Positions 16,192 to 24,641 are shown, counted from the stretch's first letter. The stretch is DNA of 54,614 nucleotides from an uncultured Clostridium sp. (GCA_900556695.1 USQA01000001.1:1-54614), one strand, 5' to 3'. Numbers and translations: made by a program. Notes: generated by a model not told the origin, from the letters alone.

Positions 16192-16497
16192 ATGTTCAGA
16201 AAAACAAAAGAATTACAAGGCTTAGTAAATTCAAGTAGAACTTCGTTAAAAGAAGCAGAAAGTAGAATAAAGAACAAAAGTATGTTAATAGCAGACTTAC
16301 AAAATAAAAATAATGAACTAACAAAAGAAAACATAGCAGTACACGAAGAAAACAAAGAACTAAGATTTGAGAATGAAGAACAAGCAGATTTAATAAAAAG
16401 AATTAGTAATTTAGTTAGTTTAAACAAATACAACAATGAAAAAGTATTTTTAAACAAAATAAAAGAACTAGTTAGCGACTACCAATCAATAAACTAG
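16192..16497 (+). CDS. Coiled-coil phage protein
   Basis: 101 residues, almost wholly coiled coil (ESRIKNKSMLIADLQNKNNE, then KENIAVHEENKELRFENEEQ). ATG 16192 has AAAGGAG at proper spacing; ATG 16183 is too close to it. Unknown role. Confidence 0.6.
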   Translation: MFRKTKELQGLVNSSRTSLKEAESRIKNKSMLIADLQNKNNELTKENIAVHEENKELRFENEEQADLIKRISNLVSLNKYNNEKVFLNKIKELVSDYQSIN

Positions 16498-16526
16498 TTC
16501 AACAAAAAATACATATATAAACATAC

Positions 16527-16565
16527 GATTTCTACTTAATTATAGCAAATAACTTTGTAGAAATC
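16527..16565 (+). promoter_or_regulatory. Stem-loop before the acidic mini-gene
   Basis: GATTTCTAC pairs with GTAGAAATC around a 21-base loop, ending 15 bases before ATG 16580; no T-run follows, so it is more likely an mRNA stability or translation element. Confidence 0.4.
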
Positions 16566-16579
16566 AAGAGGGAGAAGAC

Positions 16580-16684
16580 ATGATTATAGAAGATGATTTA
16601 TTTATGGAAAACGATGAAGAAGGAAATATATTCGAATTAATAGCAGAAGAATGCTATTACGATGATTTAAGGGAGGAAGGGTAA
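16580..16684 (+). CDS. Very acidic small phage protein
   Basis: 34 residues with about 15 Asp/Glu and one Arg (MIIEDDLFMENDEEGNIFEL at the start). GGGAGAAG precedes ATG 16580, and its stop overlaps the next start (TAATG). A DNA-mimic or inhibitor role is possible but only inferred. Confidence 0.6.
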   Translation: MIIEDDLFMENDEEGNIFELIAEECYYDDLREEG

Positions 16685-17481
16685 TGCAAGATTTAATAAT
16701 TATAAAACAATTACCTCAAATAGAGGAACATTTAAAAGAATTATCAATAGAAGTTGAGCAAAAAGTGGAAAATGCTAAATCTTTAATATGCACAGAGGAA
16801 AATGTAAAAACAATTAAAGAAGTTAGAGCAGATTTAAATAAAGAGTTTAAGGAAGTAGAAAAACAAAGAAAAGCAGTAAAAGAGCAAGTGTTAGCACCAT
16901 ATATGCAATTTGAAGAAGTATATAAACAATATATATCTGACAAATATAAAAGTGCTGACATTGATTTAAAACAAAAAGTAGATAGTGTTGAAAGTGAATT
17001 AAAAACAAAAAAAGAACAGGAAGTAAAAGATTATTTTGAAGAATATAAAACAGCTAATAATATTGATTTTATTACATATGAACAAGCGAAAATAAATGTA
17101 ACGTTATCAGCGAGTATGAAAAGTTTAAAAGAGCAGGCAAAATCTTTTATAGATAAAGCAGTAGATGATTTAAAACTGATTGAAACACAAGAACATAAGG
17201 CAGAAATATTAGTTGAATATAAACAAACATTAAATGTAAGCAATGCAATTACAACAGTAATTAACAGATTGAAAGCAGTAGAAGAGGAGAAACAAACAAT
17301 AAATAAAAGCATGAACGAATTGATAAATCCTGATATCCCAGAGGAAAAACCAAATACAGTACAACAAATAGCGAATACAGGAGAGAAAATATATACAATT
17401 ACATTCAAAGTAACAGGAACGGCAGTTAAATTAAAACAATTAAAACAATATTTATTAGATGGAGGATACCAATATGAATAA
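16684..17481 (+). CDS. DUF1351-family phage protein
   Basis: 265 residues, helical and charged. An opening helix is followed by VRADLNKEFKEVEKQRKAVK near residue 55, the DUF1351 signature, and a C-terminal YTITFKVTGTAVKLKQLKQYLLDGGYQYE-type strand-helix unit. DUF1351 proteins occur with phage recombination genes; their activity is not established. It overlaps the next gene. Confidence 0.75.
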   Translation: MQDLIIIKQLPQIEEHLKELSIEVEQKVENAKSLICTEENVKTIKEVRADLNKEFKEVEKQRKAVKEQVLAPYMQFEEVYKQYISDKYKSADIDLKQKVDSVESELKTKKEQEVKDYFEEYKTANNIDFITYEQAKINVTLSASMKSLKEQAKSFIDKAVDDLKLIETQEHKAEILVEYKQTLNVSNAITTVINRLKAVEEEKQTINKSMNELINPDIPEEKPNTVQQIANTGEKIYTITFKVTGTAVKLKQLKQYLLDGGYQYE

Positions 17482-18313
17482 TGAAATAAATGCTTTAAGC
17501 ATTATAGAAACAGTAGAAATAGATAATATAGCAAATACAATGGCAAAAATACAACAAATGCAAAATGTAGTGCAAAAAACATTAAAAAAAGGTCATGACT
17601 TTGGAGAAGTGCCAGGGACAAGCAAACCAACTTTATTAAAACCAGGCGGAGAAAAAATTTGTATGTTGTTTGGTTTAAATCCTGAGTATGAGTTTTTACA
17701 AACAACAGAAGATTATGACAAAGAATTTTTTAGTTATAACATTAGATGTACCTTATTCAGAAATAGACAACCAGTAGCACAAGGAGTAGGAAGTTGTAAC
17801 AGTAAAGAGAAGAAATATAGATTTGTAAATGTAGACACAATACCTGAAACATATATAGGGCAAAGTGAAGAATATACGGACAAATGCGGAAGAGTTAGAT
17901 ACAAAATTAATAATCCTGATATATGTAGCTTAGTAAATACGATATTAAAAATGGCAAAGAAAAGAGCTTTTATAGATGCAGTTTTACAAGTAGCTAGTTT
18001 AAGCGAAGTATTTACACAAGATATTGAAGATATGGGAGATTTTATGCAACAAGAACAAGACGCAACATTAACTATAGAACAAGCTAAAAATTTAAAATTA
18101 AGTTTTGGAAAATATAAAGGAACATCATTAATAGATTTAGTACACAAAGACAGCAATTATTGCGATTGGCTATACGGGAATGAAAAAACAGATCCAGTAA
18201 TAAAGAAAGCATTACAAATGATATTAGAAGATGCAAATAATCAAAGTTCACAAATGCCAAGTGAAGATGGAAATAAAGAAGATTATAAAGACCCGTTTGA
18301 AATAGTTGAGTAA
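17474..18313 (+). CDS. Phage recombination-associated protein with ExoX-like C-terminal domain
   Basis: 279 residues. The N-terminal domain contains KKGHDFGEVPGTSKPTLLKP and GGEKICMLFGLNPEYEF, a motif set common in phage proteins next to recombination genes. The C-terminal domain LSFGKYKGTSLIDLVHKDSN, then YCDWLYG, resembles the DUF3820/ExoX C-terminal module. It sits where RecT/Erf annealing proteins usually lie, so a single-strand annealing role is possible but unproven. ATG 17474 follows GGAGGA. Confidence 0.55.
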   Translation: MNNEINALSIIETVEIDNIANTMAKIQQMQNVVQKTLKKGHDFGEVPGTSKPTLLKPGGEKICMLFGLNPEYEFLQTTEDYDKEFFSYNIRCTLFRNRQPVAQGVGSCNSKEKKYRFVNVDTIPETYIGQSEEYTDKCGRVRYKINNPDICSLVNTILKMAKKRAFIDAVLQVASLSEVFTQDIEDMGDFMQQEQDATLTIEQAKNLKLSFGKYKGTSLIDLVHKDSNYCDWLYGNEKTDPVIKKALQMILEDANNQSSQMPSEDGNKEDYKDPFEIVE

Positions 18314-18325
18314 GTAGGTGGTTAA

Positions 18326-18868
18326 ATGCAAACTACAGGAACATTAGAAGAAATAAACATAGATTATAAGACCGGAAAGCCCAAAATAAGCTTTTTAATA
18401 AACGATAAGGACAAGTTATCAGACATAGAACAATTAAAAGATTTAAAACTAAAAATTGAAGCAAAGAAATACATAAAAAAGAGAACAACTAATGCTAATA
18501 ATTATTTTTGGAAACTTTTGCAAGAAATATGTGAATTAGCAGATATAGATACAATTGAAGAATACAAAAGAAGAGTAAAAAAACTAGGAATATTCAGAAG
18601 ATTCAAGATAGAAAAAGACAATGTAAACACCTTTGAAAAAATGTGGACAGCACAAGGAATAGCTTGGTTTAGTGAAATAGCAGACACAGAGTATATAGGA
18701 GATACAGAATTTAAAATAATAAATGCTTATTATGGTTCTAGTTCTTTTAATTCAAAACAAATGGCAAGACTTATAGATGGAGTGGTACAAGACTGCAAAG
18801 TTTATGGAATAGAAACAAAATCACAAAAGGAAATAGATAGTTTGTTAGAAAGTTGGGATAAGAAATGA
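18326..18868 (+). CDS. NinB/Orf-like phage recombination protein
   Basis: 180 residues. KKRTTNANNYFWKLLQEICE resembles the Orf/NinB signature, and the C-terminal LIDGVVQDCKVYGIET is typical of these proteins. NinB helps load recombinases onto SSB-coated DNA. Divergent, so moderate confidence. It overlaps the next gene by ATGA. Confidence 0.55.
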   Translation: MQTTGTLEEINIDYKTGKPKISFLINDKDKLSDIEQLKDLKLKIEAKKYIKKRTTNANNYFWKLLQEICELADIDTIEEYKRRVKKLGIFRRFKIEKDNVNTFEKMWTAQGIAWFSEIADTEYIGDTEFKIINAYYGSSSFNSKQMARLIDGVVQDCKVYGIETKSQKEIDSLLESWDKK

Positions 18869-19242
18869 TAGTAACAGATTTAAGTAATAGTTTTAATCCT
18901 TACCCAAAAATCACAGAGAAAAGTCAGAAGAAAGATAAAAATAAAAACGAAGAGGAATTTTGCATCATGCCAAAAAGTACATTATACAGCACAAAAAGAA
19001 CAGATATATATTGCGAAAGGCACGAGGTTTATTTTTCAAAGGCTTATAGACATAAGAGCATAAATGATGGCTTGATAGTATTTTTAACCAAAGAAAGCCA
19101 TCGTGGTACAAATGGAGTACATGGCAAAAATGGAGACAAGCTTAACAGACAATTAAAGAAATTAGCACAAAAAGCTTGGTGCAAATATTACAACAAAACG
19201 AAAGAAGAATTTATTAGAGAATATGGAAAAGCAAACAACTAG
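18865..19242 (+). CDS. HNH-like phage nuclease
   Basis: 125 residues. CERHEVYFSKAYRHKSINDG, then TKESHRGTNGVHG with spaced Cys/His resembles the phage HNHc family that follows NinB in Lactococcus and Streptococcus phages. The second zinc-side residue of the usual HH pair is Ser here, so activity is uncertain. Confidence 0.45.
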   Translation: MIVTDLSNSFNPYPKITEKSQKKDKNKNEEEFCIMPKSTLYSTKRTDIYCERHEVYFSKAYRHKSINDGLIVFLTKESHRGTNGVHGKNGDKLNRQLKKLAQKAWCKYYNKTKEEFIREYGKANN

Positions 19243-19266
19243 GGTAATGACAAAATATCATTACCC
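19242..19266 (+). terminator. Hairpin between early genes
   Basis: GGGTAATGA/TCATTACCC, 9 bp with a 7-base loop, then TTTATTTTA. It may act as a weak terminator or mRNA processing site. Confidence 0.5.
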
Positions 19267-19291
19267 TTTATTTTACGAAAAGGTGGGAGAT

Positions 19292-19858
19292 ATGGAAAAT
19301 ACAAGTTATATAAAATTATTTAGAAAATTATTAAATTCTCCCATATTTGAGAATGAAAAAGCATTGAAAATTTGGATATGGTGTCTACTAAAAGCAACAC
19401 ATAAAGAAAGAGAACAATTAGTAGGACAAAGAATAGTAAGTTTGAAAAAAGGAGAATTTGTATTTGGAAGAAAGCAAGCATCAGGAGAATTAAAAATGAC
19501 AGAAAGTACAATTTACAAATACATAAAACTATTAGAAAAATTACAGATGATTAGCATAAAAAGTAACAACAAATTTTCAATTGTAAGTATTGAAAAATGG
19601 GAAGATTACCAAATAGAAGAATTAAAAAATAACAACAAAATAACAACAAAAGAACAACAAAGTAACACAAACAAGAATGTAAAGAATATATATTTATTTT
19701 TATTTAATAAATATAAAAAGCAAATCGAAGAACAACCAAAAAGAACAATTCAAATAATAGGAGAATTAAAAAAATGCTCTGATTATGAACTACTAACAAT
19801 AGAAGAACAAGACAAGTTGTTTTACGATTTAATGAATCCAGAAAAAAGGAGTGATTAA
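19292..19858 (+). CDS. Phage replisome organiser / DnaD-like helicase loader
   Basis: 188 residues. The N-terminal winged helix SYIKLFRKLLNSPIFENEKA, then LKIWIWCLLKATHK, LKKGEFVFGRKQASGELKMT is the phage replisome organiser N-terminal domain. The C-terminal part is short and Asn/Gln/Lys-rich. It should bind the phage origin and recruit the host helicase. ATG 19292 follows AAAGGTGGGAG. No separate DnaC-like loader is seen. Confidence 0.7.
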   Translation: MENTSYIKLFRKLLNSPIFENEKALKIWIWCLLKATHKEREQLVGQRIVSLKKGEFVFGRKQASGELKMTESTIYKYIKLLEKLQMISIKSNNKFSIVSIEKWEDYQIEELKNNNKITTKEQQSNTNKNVKNIYLFLFNKYKKQIEEQPKRTIQIIGELKKCSDYELLTIEEQDKLFYDLMNPEKRSD

Positions 19859-19861
19859 CAA

Positions 19862-20197
19862 ATGAATACAATAACATTCAAAACAAGACATAAAAGTTAT
19901 GAAGATATGAAAGAGCATTTAAGCGAAAGACATAAACAAATATTAGAAATATTAAAAAATAAAGAAATGACAACAAGAGAAATAGCACAAGAATTATATA
20001 AAAGGCATTATACAAATACAGCAGATGTTAATAATGCTAGACCAAGAATAACGGAGCTTGAGAGTTTAGGATTTGTAACAACTGACAAAACAAAGAAATG
20101 TAGTATTACAAACAAAGAAGTTGCAGTATATAGAGAAACAACAGAAAATGAGAAGATGATTGAACAAAATATGAACCATATTCCAGGATTGGACTAG
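19862..20197 (+). CDS. Winged-helix phage protein
   Basis: 111 residues. SERHKQILEILKNKEMTTREIAQELYKR, (residues about 20-47) then ARPRITELESLGFVTT form a clear winged helix with a recognition helix and wing. Probably an early regulator; no specific target known. Confidence 0.65.
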   Translation: MNTITFKTRHKSYEDMKEHLSERHKQILEILKNKEMTTREIAQELYKRHYTNTADVNNARPRITELESLGFVTTDKTKKCSITNKEVAVYRETTENEKMIEQNMNHIPGLD

Positions 20198-20200
20198 CCT

Positions 20201-20367
20201 ATGAAATACAATTATCCACCGTTAGAACGGTAAATGTGTAAAATGTGGTCGGATGTATAAGATTAGAAGAACTAAATTTTAGAGGTACAAATGACTGTGA
20301 TTATGCAGAAGACCATATAAAAGAAATAAAGAAAATTTTAAGAATAGGAGAGCAGATAGAGATATGA
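20201..20367 (+). CDS. Cys-rich small protein, needs two +1 shifts at CGG
   Basis: ATG 20201 is open for ten codons to CGG (20228) followed by TAA. Skipping the C gives GGT AAA..., open to a second CGG (20250); skipping that C opens the frame to TGA 20365, which overlaps the methyltransferase start as ATGA. The product is 54 residues with EGKCVKCGGCIRLEELNF and a later DC pair, a plausible zinc-binding site. Without the shifts only a 10-residue peptide results. Confidence 0.7.
20228..20230 (+). other. +1 frameshift site 1 (GAA CGG TAA)
   Basis: In-frame CGG followed by T; +1 reading gives glycine GGT. Confidence 0.8.
20250..20252 (+). other. +1 frameshift site 2 (GGT CGG ATG)
   Basis: In-frame CGG in the already shifted frame; +1 reading gives GGA and the motif CVKCGGC. 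Confidence 0.8.
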
Positions 20368-21204
20368 AATTTGAAGATATGCTGAATACAGTCATATTAG
20401 GCAATAGTTACGAAATTATAAAAGATATTCCAGATAATTCAATAGATTTAATTGTCACAGATCCACCATATGAATATACGACCGGAGGAGGAGCAGGATG
20501 TTTTGAAACTAAAAAAAGAAAATATCATAATGAATATTACAAAGTAGCAACAAACACAAATTTATTGCAAAAGACTAAAGAGTATAAAAATGAAGGACAA
20601 AAAAGAGTTTGGAAAAATAAGAAAAAATCAAGGGAAGAAATAAAACATATAAGTAGTGGATTTGATTTAGAATTATTAAATGAACTAGATAGAACAATGA
20701 AAAAAATAAACATTTATATATGGTGCAGTAAACATCAAGTGGAACCATTATTAAAACATTATTTAGAAAAAAAATGTAATATAGAAATATTAACGTGGCA
20801 TAAAACCAATCCATTGCCTACAATGAATAATACATATGCAAATGATACAGAATATTGTATTTTTGCAAGAGAAAGTGGAGTACAACTAAATGGAGATTAT
20901 GAAACAAAAAGAAAATATTATGTCACGAATATTAATAAAAGCGATAAAGATAAATTTAAACATCCTACAATAAAACCGATAAATATAATAAAAAATTTAA
21001 TTATAAATTCAAGCAATAAAGGTGATATAGTACTAGATTGTTTTAGTCGGAAGTGGAACAACATGTGTAGCAGCAAAAGAACTAAACAGGCAATTTATAG
21101 GCATAGAAATAGATCCTGAATATTACAAAATTAGTTTAGATAGGATTAATGGAATATTGGCAAATGGACAAATAAGTTTTTATACAGATATAAATAAAAT
21201 TTAG
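20364..21204 (+). CDS. Phage DNA methyltransferase (adenine/N4-cytosine type), one +1 shift
   Basis: With a +1 shift at CGG 21048 the product is 279 residues. Motif IV IVTDPPYEYTTGGG is near residue 32 and motif I near the C-terminus: VLDCFSGSGTTCVAAKELNR, then FIGIEIDPEYY. This order (IV before I) is that of beta-class methyltransferases. The skipped C precedes exactly the first glycine of FxGxG, which binds S-adenosylmethionine; without the shift the enzyme would end in a nonsense tail after FSR. Likely protects phage DNA from restriction. Confidence 0.85.
21048..21050 (+). other. +1 frameshift site 3 (AGT CGG AAG)
   Basis: In-frame CGG; +1 reading gives the invariant motif I glycine of the methyltransferase. 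Confidence 0.88.
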
Positions 21205-21214
21205 GAGGCAAAAG

Positions 21215-21544
21215 ATGAACAAATACAGAAACAAGAAAGTAATAGTAGATGATTATATCTTTGATAGTATTCAAGAAAGCAGAAGATATAAAGAATTAAA
21301 ACTATTAATGAAATCAGGAGAGATAAGTAATTTGGAATTACAGCCACGATTTCTACTACAAGATAGTTTTAAAAAGAATGGTAGAACATTTAGAAAGATA
21401 GAATATGTTGCGGATTTCAAATACATAGAAAAAGGTAAAACAATAGTTGAAGATGTAAAAGGAATGCAGACAGATGTATTCAAATTAAAACATAAAATAT
21501 TTGAGAAAGTTTATCCAAATTTGGAATTAAGAATTATTAAGTAA
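21215..21544 (+). CDS. DUF1064 phage protein (nuclease-like)
   Basis: 109 residues. It begins NKYRNKKVIVDDYIFDSIQE, with RRYKELKLLMKSGEI and YVADFKYIEKGKTIVEDVKG, the pattern of DUF1064, whose D...(D/E)xK arrangement recalls T7-endonuclease-I/VRR folds. Probable role in recombination or junction resolution. AGGAGG precedes ATG. Confidence 0.75.
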   Translation: MNKYRNKKVIVDDYIFDSIQESRRYKELKLLMKSGEISNLELQPRFLLQDSFKKNGRTFRKIEYVADFKYIEKGKTIVEDVKGMQTDVFKLKHKIFEKVYPNLELRIIK

Positions 21545-21567
21545 AAGGGGTAAAAAAAGGTAAACAT

Positions 21568-21948
21568 ATGGAACAACAAATTAATTTATTCAGTGAAATA
21601 AAGTTAAAAAGAGATAAAGATGTTTATGCTTCAATAGAAGCAATAGTAGATGAATATGGAATAGATAGATATTATAAAAAATTCTTAACTAATAGAACAT
21701 ATAATTTTCATGAAATAGAAAATAAGTTATATAGATTACCTAATTATGATAGATATTTAAATAAATTATATGAAGAATTAAAAAAATATTTTAAAGAAGT
21801 AGATGATGATTATAATGTTGGGAAAATAGGGATTGCTAAGCGAGAAAAAATAATAATTCTTTATTCTAAAAGAAGTGTTGGTCCAACGTACTGTTTATCA
21901 ATGCTAAAGAAATTCATAAAAGAAAATTTAAAAGTAGGAGGAGAATAG
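21568..21948 (+). CDS. Hypothetical phage protein
   Basis: 126 residues, helical, rich in Tyr and charged residues (YYKKFLTNRTYNFHEIENKL). No recognised domain. Part of the early operon, with AAAGG upstream. Confidence 0.5.
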   Translation: MEQQINLFSEIKLKRDKDVYASIEAIVDEYGIDRYYKKFLTNRTYNFHEIENKLYRLPNYDRYLNKLYEELKKYFKEVDDDYNVGKIGIAKREKIIILYSKRSVGPTYCLSMLKKFIKENLKVGGE

Positions 21949-21950
21949 AT

Positions 21951-22082
21951 ATGTCAGAAACAATATTTTATATATTAATAGCAACAATAATAGCTTTAGC
22001 AATAGCAATAATATTAATGAGTGTATATTATACAGAAAAGTTAGAAAAAGCCTACACGAAAAGGTGGTGGGATAATGCCTAA
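21951..22082 (+). CDS. Small single-TM phage protein
   Basis: 43 residues: one long hydrophobic helix (about 5-26) followed by a basic tail ending RWWDNA. AGGAGG is upstream and it overlaps the next start. Confidence 0.6.
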   Translation: MSETIFYILIATIIALAIAIILMSVYYTEKLEKAYTKRWWDNA

Positions 22083-22311
22083 AATAAGAGATGATGTAGA
22101 TTTAAAGGAACTTGAAACAATATGGAAATTTAAATATTTTGATAATTCGGGGCAATATAAATTTACTGAAAGAAATATTGATGGTGCAACTTATATTTAT
22201 ATAAATGCATGGAATAGGAAGATTGTGTATAGACAAGAAAGAGAAAACGATAATATGTGCTTAGAAAAATTATACGACTTAATCAAAGCAAATTTAGTAG
22301 TAAAGGAGTAA
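22075..22311 (+). CDS. Hypothetical phage protein
   Basis: 78 residues, mixed alpha/beta (WKFKYFDNSGQYKFTERNID). AGGTGG precedes ATG 22075. Unknown function. Confidence 0.5.
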   Translation: MPKIRDDVDLKELETIWKFKYFDNSGQYKFTERNIDGATYIYINAWNRKIVYRQERENDNMCLEKLYDLIKANLVVKE

Positions 22312-22318
22312 ATAAGAT

Positions 22319-22597
22319 ATGGAACATAATTGTTATATAGGAGAATGGTTAGATTATGAAAAAGCTGAATTAGTAACATACGATGATTTAAAAGAAAAGA
22401 TAAAAAGTAATAATGAAACATTTGAATATGGATTAAGCACATATGGAGAATATTTTGTAAATGGGCTTATAAAAAAATTAAAATTAAAAGATTACTTTGA
22501 TAAAAGAAAAAATACTAATTTTAATAGATTCAATTATTGTCCATATTGTGGAGAAAAAATAAATTGGAAGGAATTAAAGGAGAGGAGTAATACATAA
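22319..22597 (+). CDS. Small protein with C-terminal zinc-ribbon half
   Basis: 92 residues. The N-terminus (CYIGEWLDYEKAELVTYDDL) is followed near the end by YCPYCGEKINWKEL, a CxxC knuckle. Such small phage proteins often pair two knuckles; only one is seen here. Stop overlaps next start (TAATG). Confidence 0.55.
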   Translation: MEHNCYIGEWLDYEKAELVTYDDLKEKIKSNNETFEYGLSTYGEYFVNGLIKKLKLKDYFDKRKNTNFNRFNYCPYCGEKINWKELKERSNT

Positions 22598-22974
22598 TGA
22601 AAGAAAAAACAGCAGATGAGATAGAAGATAAAAAAATAAAAATACAAATATTAGCAGATAGATTAACACCGCTATTGCAATTAGTTGATGGCTTCATGGA
22701 AAGTTTAACTGATGAAGATTATGAATTACTAAAAGAAACTAAAGATTGTTTGCAAGATAAAATAAATTATGGGAATAGTGCTTCTGTTGTAATAATGGCG
22801 TTAGGTGGAAATTATAACGATACAGAAGATAGAATGAAAATAAAGACATTAGATTGTTTAATAGATTTATTAAACAGTAGAAAAGAATATAAAGAAGCGT
22901 TATTAAAACAACAAGAAGAACAAAAAAACAGGCAAGAGGCTATCAATGTATTTAGAGCAATGGGAATGTTTTAG
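22597..22974 (+). CDS. Hypothetical phage protein
   Basis: 125 residues, helical, with a Gln/Glu-rich C-terminal helix (KQQEEQKNRQEAINVFRAMG). No recognised domain. Confidence 0.5.
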   Translation: MKEKTADEIEDKKIKIQILADRLTPLLQLVDGFMESLTDEDYELLKETKDCLQDKINYGNSASVVIMALGGNYNDTEDRMKIKTLDCLIDLLNSRKEYKEALLKQQEEQKNRQEAINVFRAMGMF

Positions 22975-22986
22975 GAGGTGTTTTTA

Positions 22987-23262
22987 GTGGAGAAAAAAAT
23001 AAATAAAAGAACAACTAAAGATAGTATTGAATATTTGGAACTACAATGTATTGTTAATAATAGAATACATGATTATATTTCAAAGTATCATAATTACCCT
23101 AAATACATCAAATTACCTTTATGGATATTTGACTGTTTAAAACAAACAATGTGTGAAGTAGACTTAAAAATAGATTATAAAACAGAAGAATTTAAATTTT
23201 TTAATTTAAAAGTTTGTGAAACAGTTAGTATAGAAAAACCAGAAGAAATCGAGGTGTTTTAA
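22987..23262 (+). CDS. Hypothetical phage protein
   Basis: 91 residues. GTG 22987 is chosen because AGGAGGTG (22973-22980) is spaced for it. Contains YPKYIKLPLWIFDCLKQTM; unknown function. Confidence 0.5.
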   Translation: MEKKINKRTTKDSIEYLELQCIVNNRIHDYISKYHNYPKYIKLPLWIFDCLKQTMCEVDLKIDYKTEEFKFFNLKVCETVSIEKPEEIEVF

Positions 23263-23541
23263 GTGAAAGAAAATAGTATAAAAGAATTTGAAATAAAATC
23301 AGTTGAAAGAATACCACATAAATTAAAACAAGGGATACTTTATGTCTGTTTAGAATGTCAAGTAGCAGTTCATTTATGTGCTTGTGGTTGTGGAGAAAAA
23401 ACAGTAACACCATTAGGAATGAATGGATGGACTTTAAATTTTAGAGATGGCGAATTAAGTTTAAACCCAAGCATAGGAAATTTTAATATTCCATGTAAAT
23501 CACATTATTTTATAATGAATAATAAGGTTAGGTGGTGCTAA
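23263..23541 (+). CDS. DUF6527 family protein
   Basis: 92 residues. The motif HLCACGCGEKTVTPLGMNGW, then LSLNPSIGNFNIPCKSHYFI is the DUF6527 signature, probably a metal-binding fold with conserved Cys and His. The family appears in phages and beside some ubiquitin-like E1/E2 conjugation genes, but no such partners are here. Starts with GTG after GAGGTG. Confidence 0.75.
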   Translation: MKENSIKEFEIKSVERIPHKLKQGILYVCLECQVAVHLCACGCGEKTVTPLGMNGWTLNFRDGELSLNPSIGNFNIPCKSHYFIMNNKVRWC

Positions 23542-23542
23542 T

Positions 23543-23944
23543 ATGAGAAATAGTATAGAAGAAGATATAAAAATATTAGAAACGTTAGATTATTTACTTG
23601 ACGATGTGTACAGTACAAACTTAGTTAATGATGAGGAAAGAAACAAATATCAATACGCAATAGAACATATTTTATCAGATTATAAAAGAGTATTAAAAGA
23701 GAATGAAGAATTAAATTTGAAGTATTATATGTTATATACTGGGAAAATTGAAAATCTGAAAGCACAAGAAGTTAAAATAAAAAGTCAAGTTATTCCAATT
23801 CAAAAAGTAAAAGACAAGATAGAAGAATACAAGAAAATGTTATTAAGTTGTAATAGATTTTCAGATGTAGACAGAATAAAAGCAATTAATGAAAGAATAT
23901 TAGAACTAGAAGAACTACTAGAAGGGAGAAAACAAAATGTGTAA
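23543..23944 (+). CDS. Coiled-coil phage protein
   Basis: 133 residues with two helical coiled-coil regions (YKRVLKENEELNLKYYML and AINERILELEELLEGR). Unknown function. Confidence 0.5.
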   Translation: MRNSIEEDIKILETLDYLLDDVYSTNLVNDEERNKYQYAIEHILSDYKRVLKENEELNLKYYMLYTGKIENLKAQEVKIKSQVIPIQKVKDKIEEYKKMLLSCNRFSDVDRIKAINERILELEELLEGRKQNV

Positions 23945-24176
23945 GTGTTGTGAAGAAATTGAGTTCTGGAAGAAACATCAACTTGATACATCAAGATTCA
24001 AAGAAAAATTTTTTGCGAAAATTAGTGTGTATACTTGGAAAAAAGAGCAAAGAGCTGCTAAAGGAAAAGAAATTTCTATTATAACATCAAAAGCATATAA
24101 TCTAAAATACTGCCCAGAATGCGGAAAGAGAATTAAACGATATTTTAAAAATAAATCAAAAGAAAATCCCCACTAA
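23937..24176 (+). CDS. Small zinc-binding phage protein
   Basis: 79 residues with CKCCEEIEFWKK at the start and YCPECGKRIKRYF near the end; the two Cys pairs could form one zinc ribbon. Confidence 0.6.
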   Translation: MCKCCEEIEFWKKHQLDTSRFKEKFFAKISVYTWKKEQRAAKGKEISIITSKAYNLKYCPECGKRIKRYFKNKSKENPH

Positions 24177-24188
24177 AGTTCAGCGGGG
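24166..24188 (-). terminator. Terminator of the 24196 minus-strand gene
   Basis: On the minus strand a CCCC...GGGG stem with inner CT/AG pairs is followed by ATTTTCTTTTG. Confidence 0.65.
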
Positions 24189-24195
24189 AGAAGAC

Positions 24196-24351
24196 TTAAT
24201 TAGAAGAGCTATGTTTACGTTCAGCCATTTTTCTTAATTCAATTTGAAGAGAAATGTCTGAATACAATTCTCTAATTTTCTTTTGAGCTTCTTCAAGTTC
24301 TTCTAAAGTCATGTTTTTGGTATCGATTTCAACACCAAAATAATTTTTCAT
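24196..24351 (-). CDS. Small helical hypothetical protein
   Basis: 51 residues, charged and helical (TLEELEEAQKKIRELYSDIS). AGGAGGT precedes the ATG at 24351. A lone minus-strand gene within the rightward operon with its own terminator, so possibly expressed in the lysogen; it may also be antisense to early transcripts. Confidence 0.6.
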   Translation of the reverse strand: MKNYFGVEIDTKNMTLEELEEAQKKIRELYSDISLQIELRKMAERKHSSSN

Positions 24352-24432
24352 ACAGTATACCTCCTAAGATGTTTATAAAAAAATTATAACATATTTTACA
24401 TAAAAATGCAAAAACTATACAAGAGGTGTAGT

Positions 24433-24636
24433 ATGCAAAATAAAGAAATATTAGATAAGTGGAAACAAGGTTTAAGTAAAAATCAGTTAGCAGCAATGTA
24501 TAAAAGACAATACAATCAAGAAATAAGAATAATAAGAGCAGAAGTAAGAAACAGACACAGCGGAAGATACATAAGCAATTATGAAGCATTAGCTTATGTA
24601 GAAAGAGTAATATATGAGTATTTAAAAAGGAAGTGA
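24433..24636 (+). CDS. Small helix-turn-helix-like phage protein
   Basis: 67 residues, basic. LDKWKQGLSKNQLAAMYKRQ looks like a helix-turn-helix of the homeodomain-like kind. ATG 24433 follows AGAGGTG. Position before late genes fits a regulator. Confidence 0.55.
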   Translation: MQNKEILDKWKQGLSKNQLAAMYKRQYNQEIRIIRAEVRNRHSGRYISNYEALAYVERVIYEYLKRK

Positions 24637-24641
24637 CACAA

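Noticed and set aside
24180..24195. CRISPR-like repeats
   Set aside because: The GGGG/CCCC hairpin is a single terminator; no repeat-spacer periodicity exists anywhere in the window.
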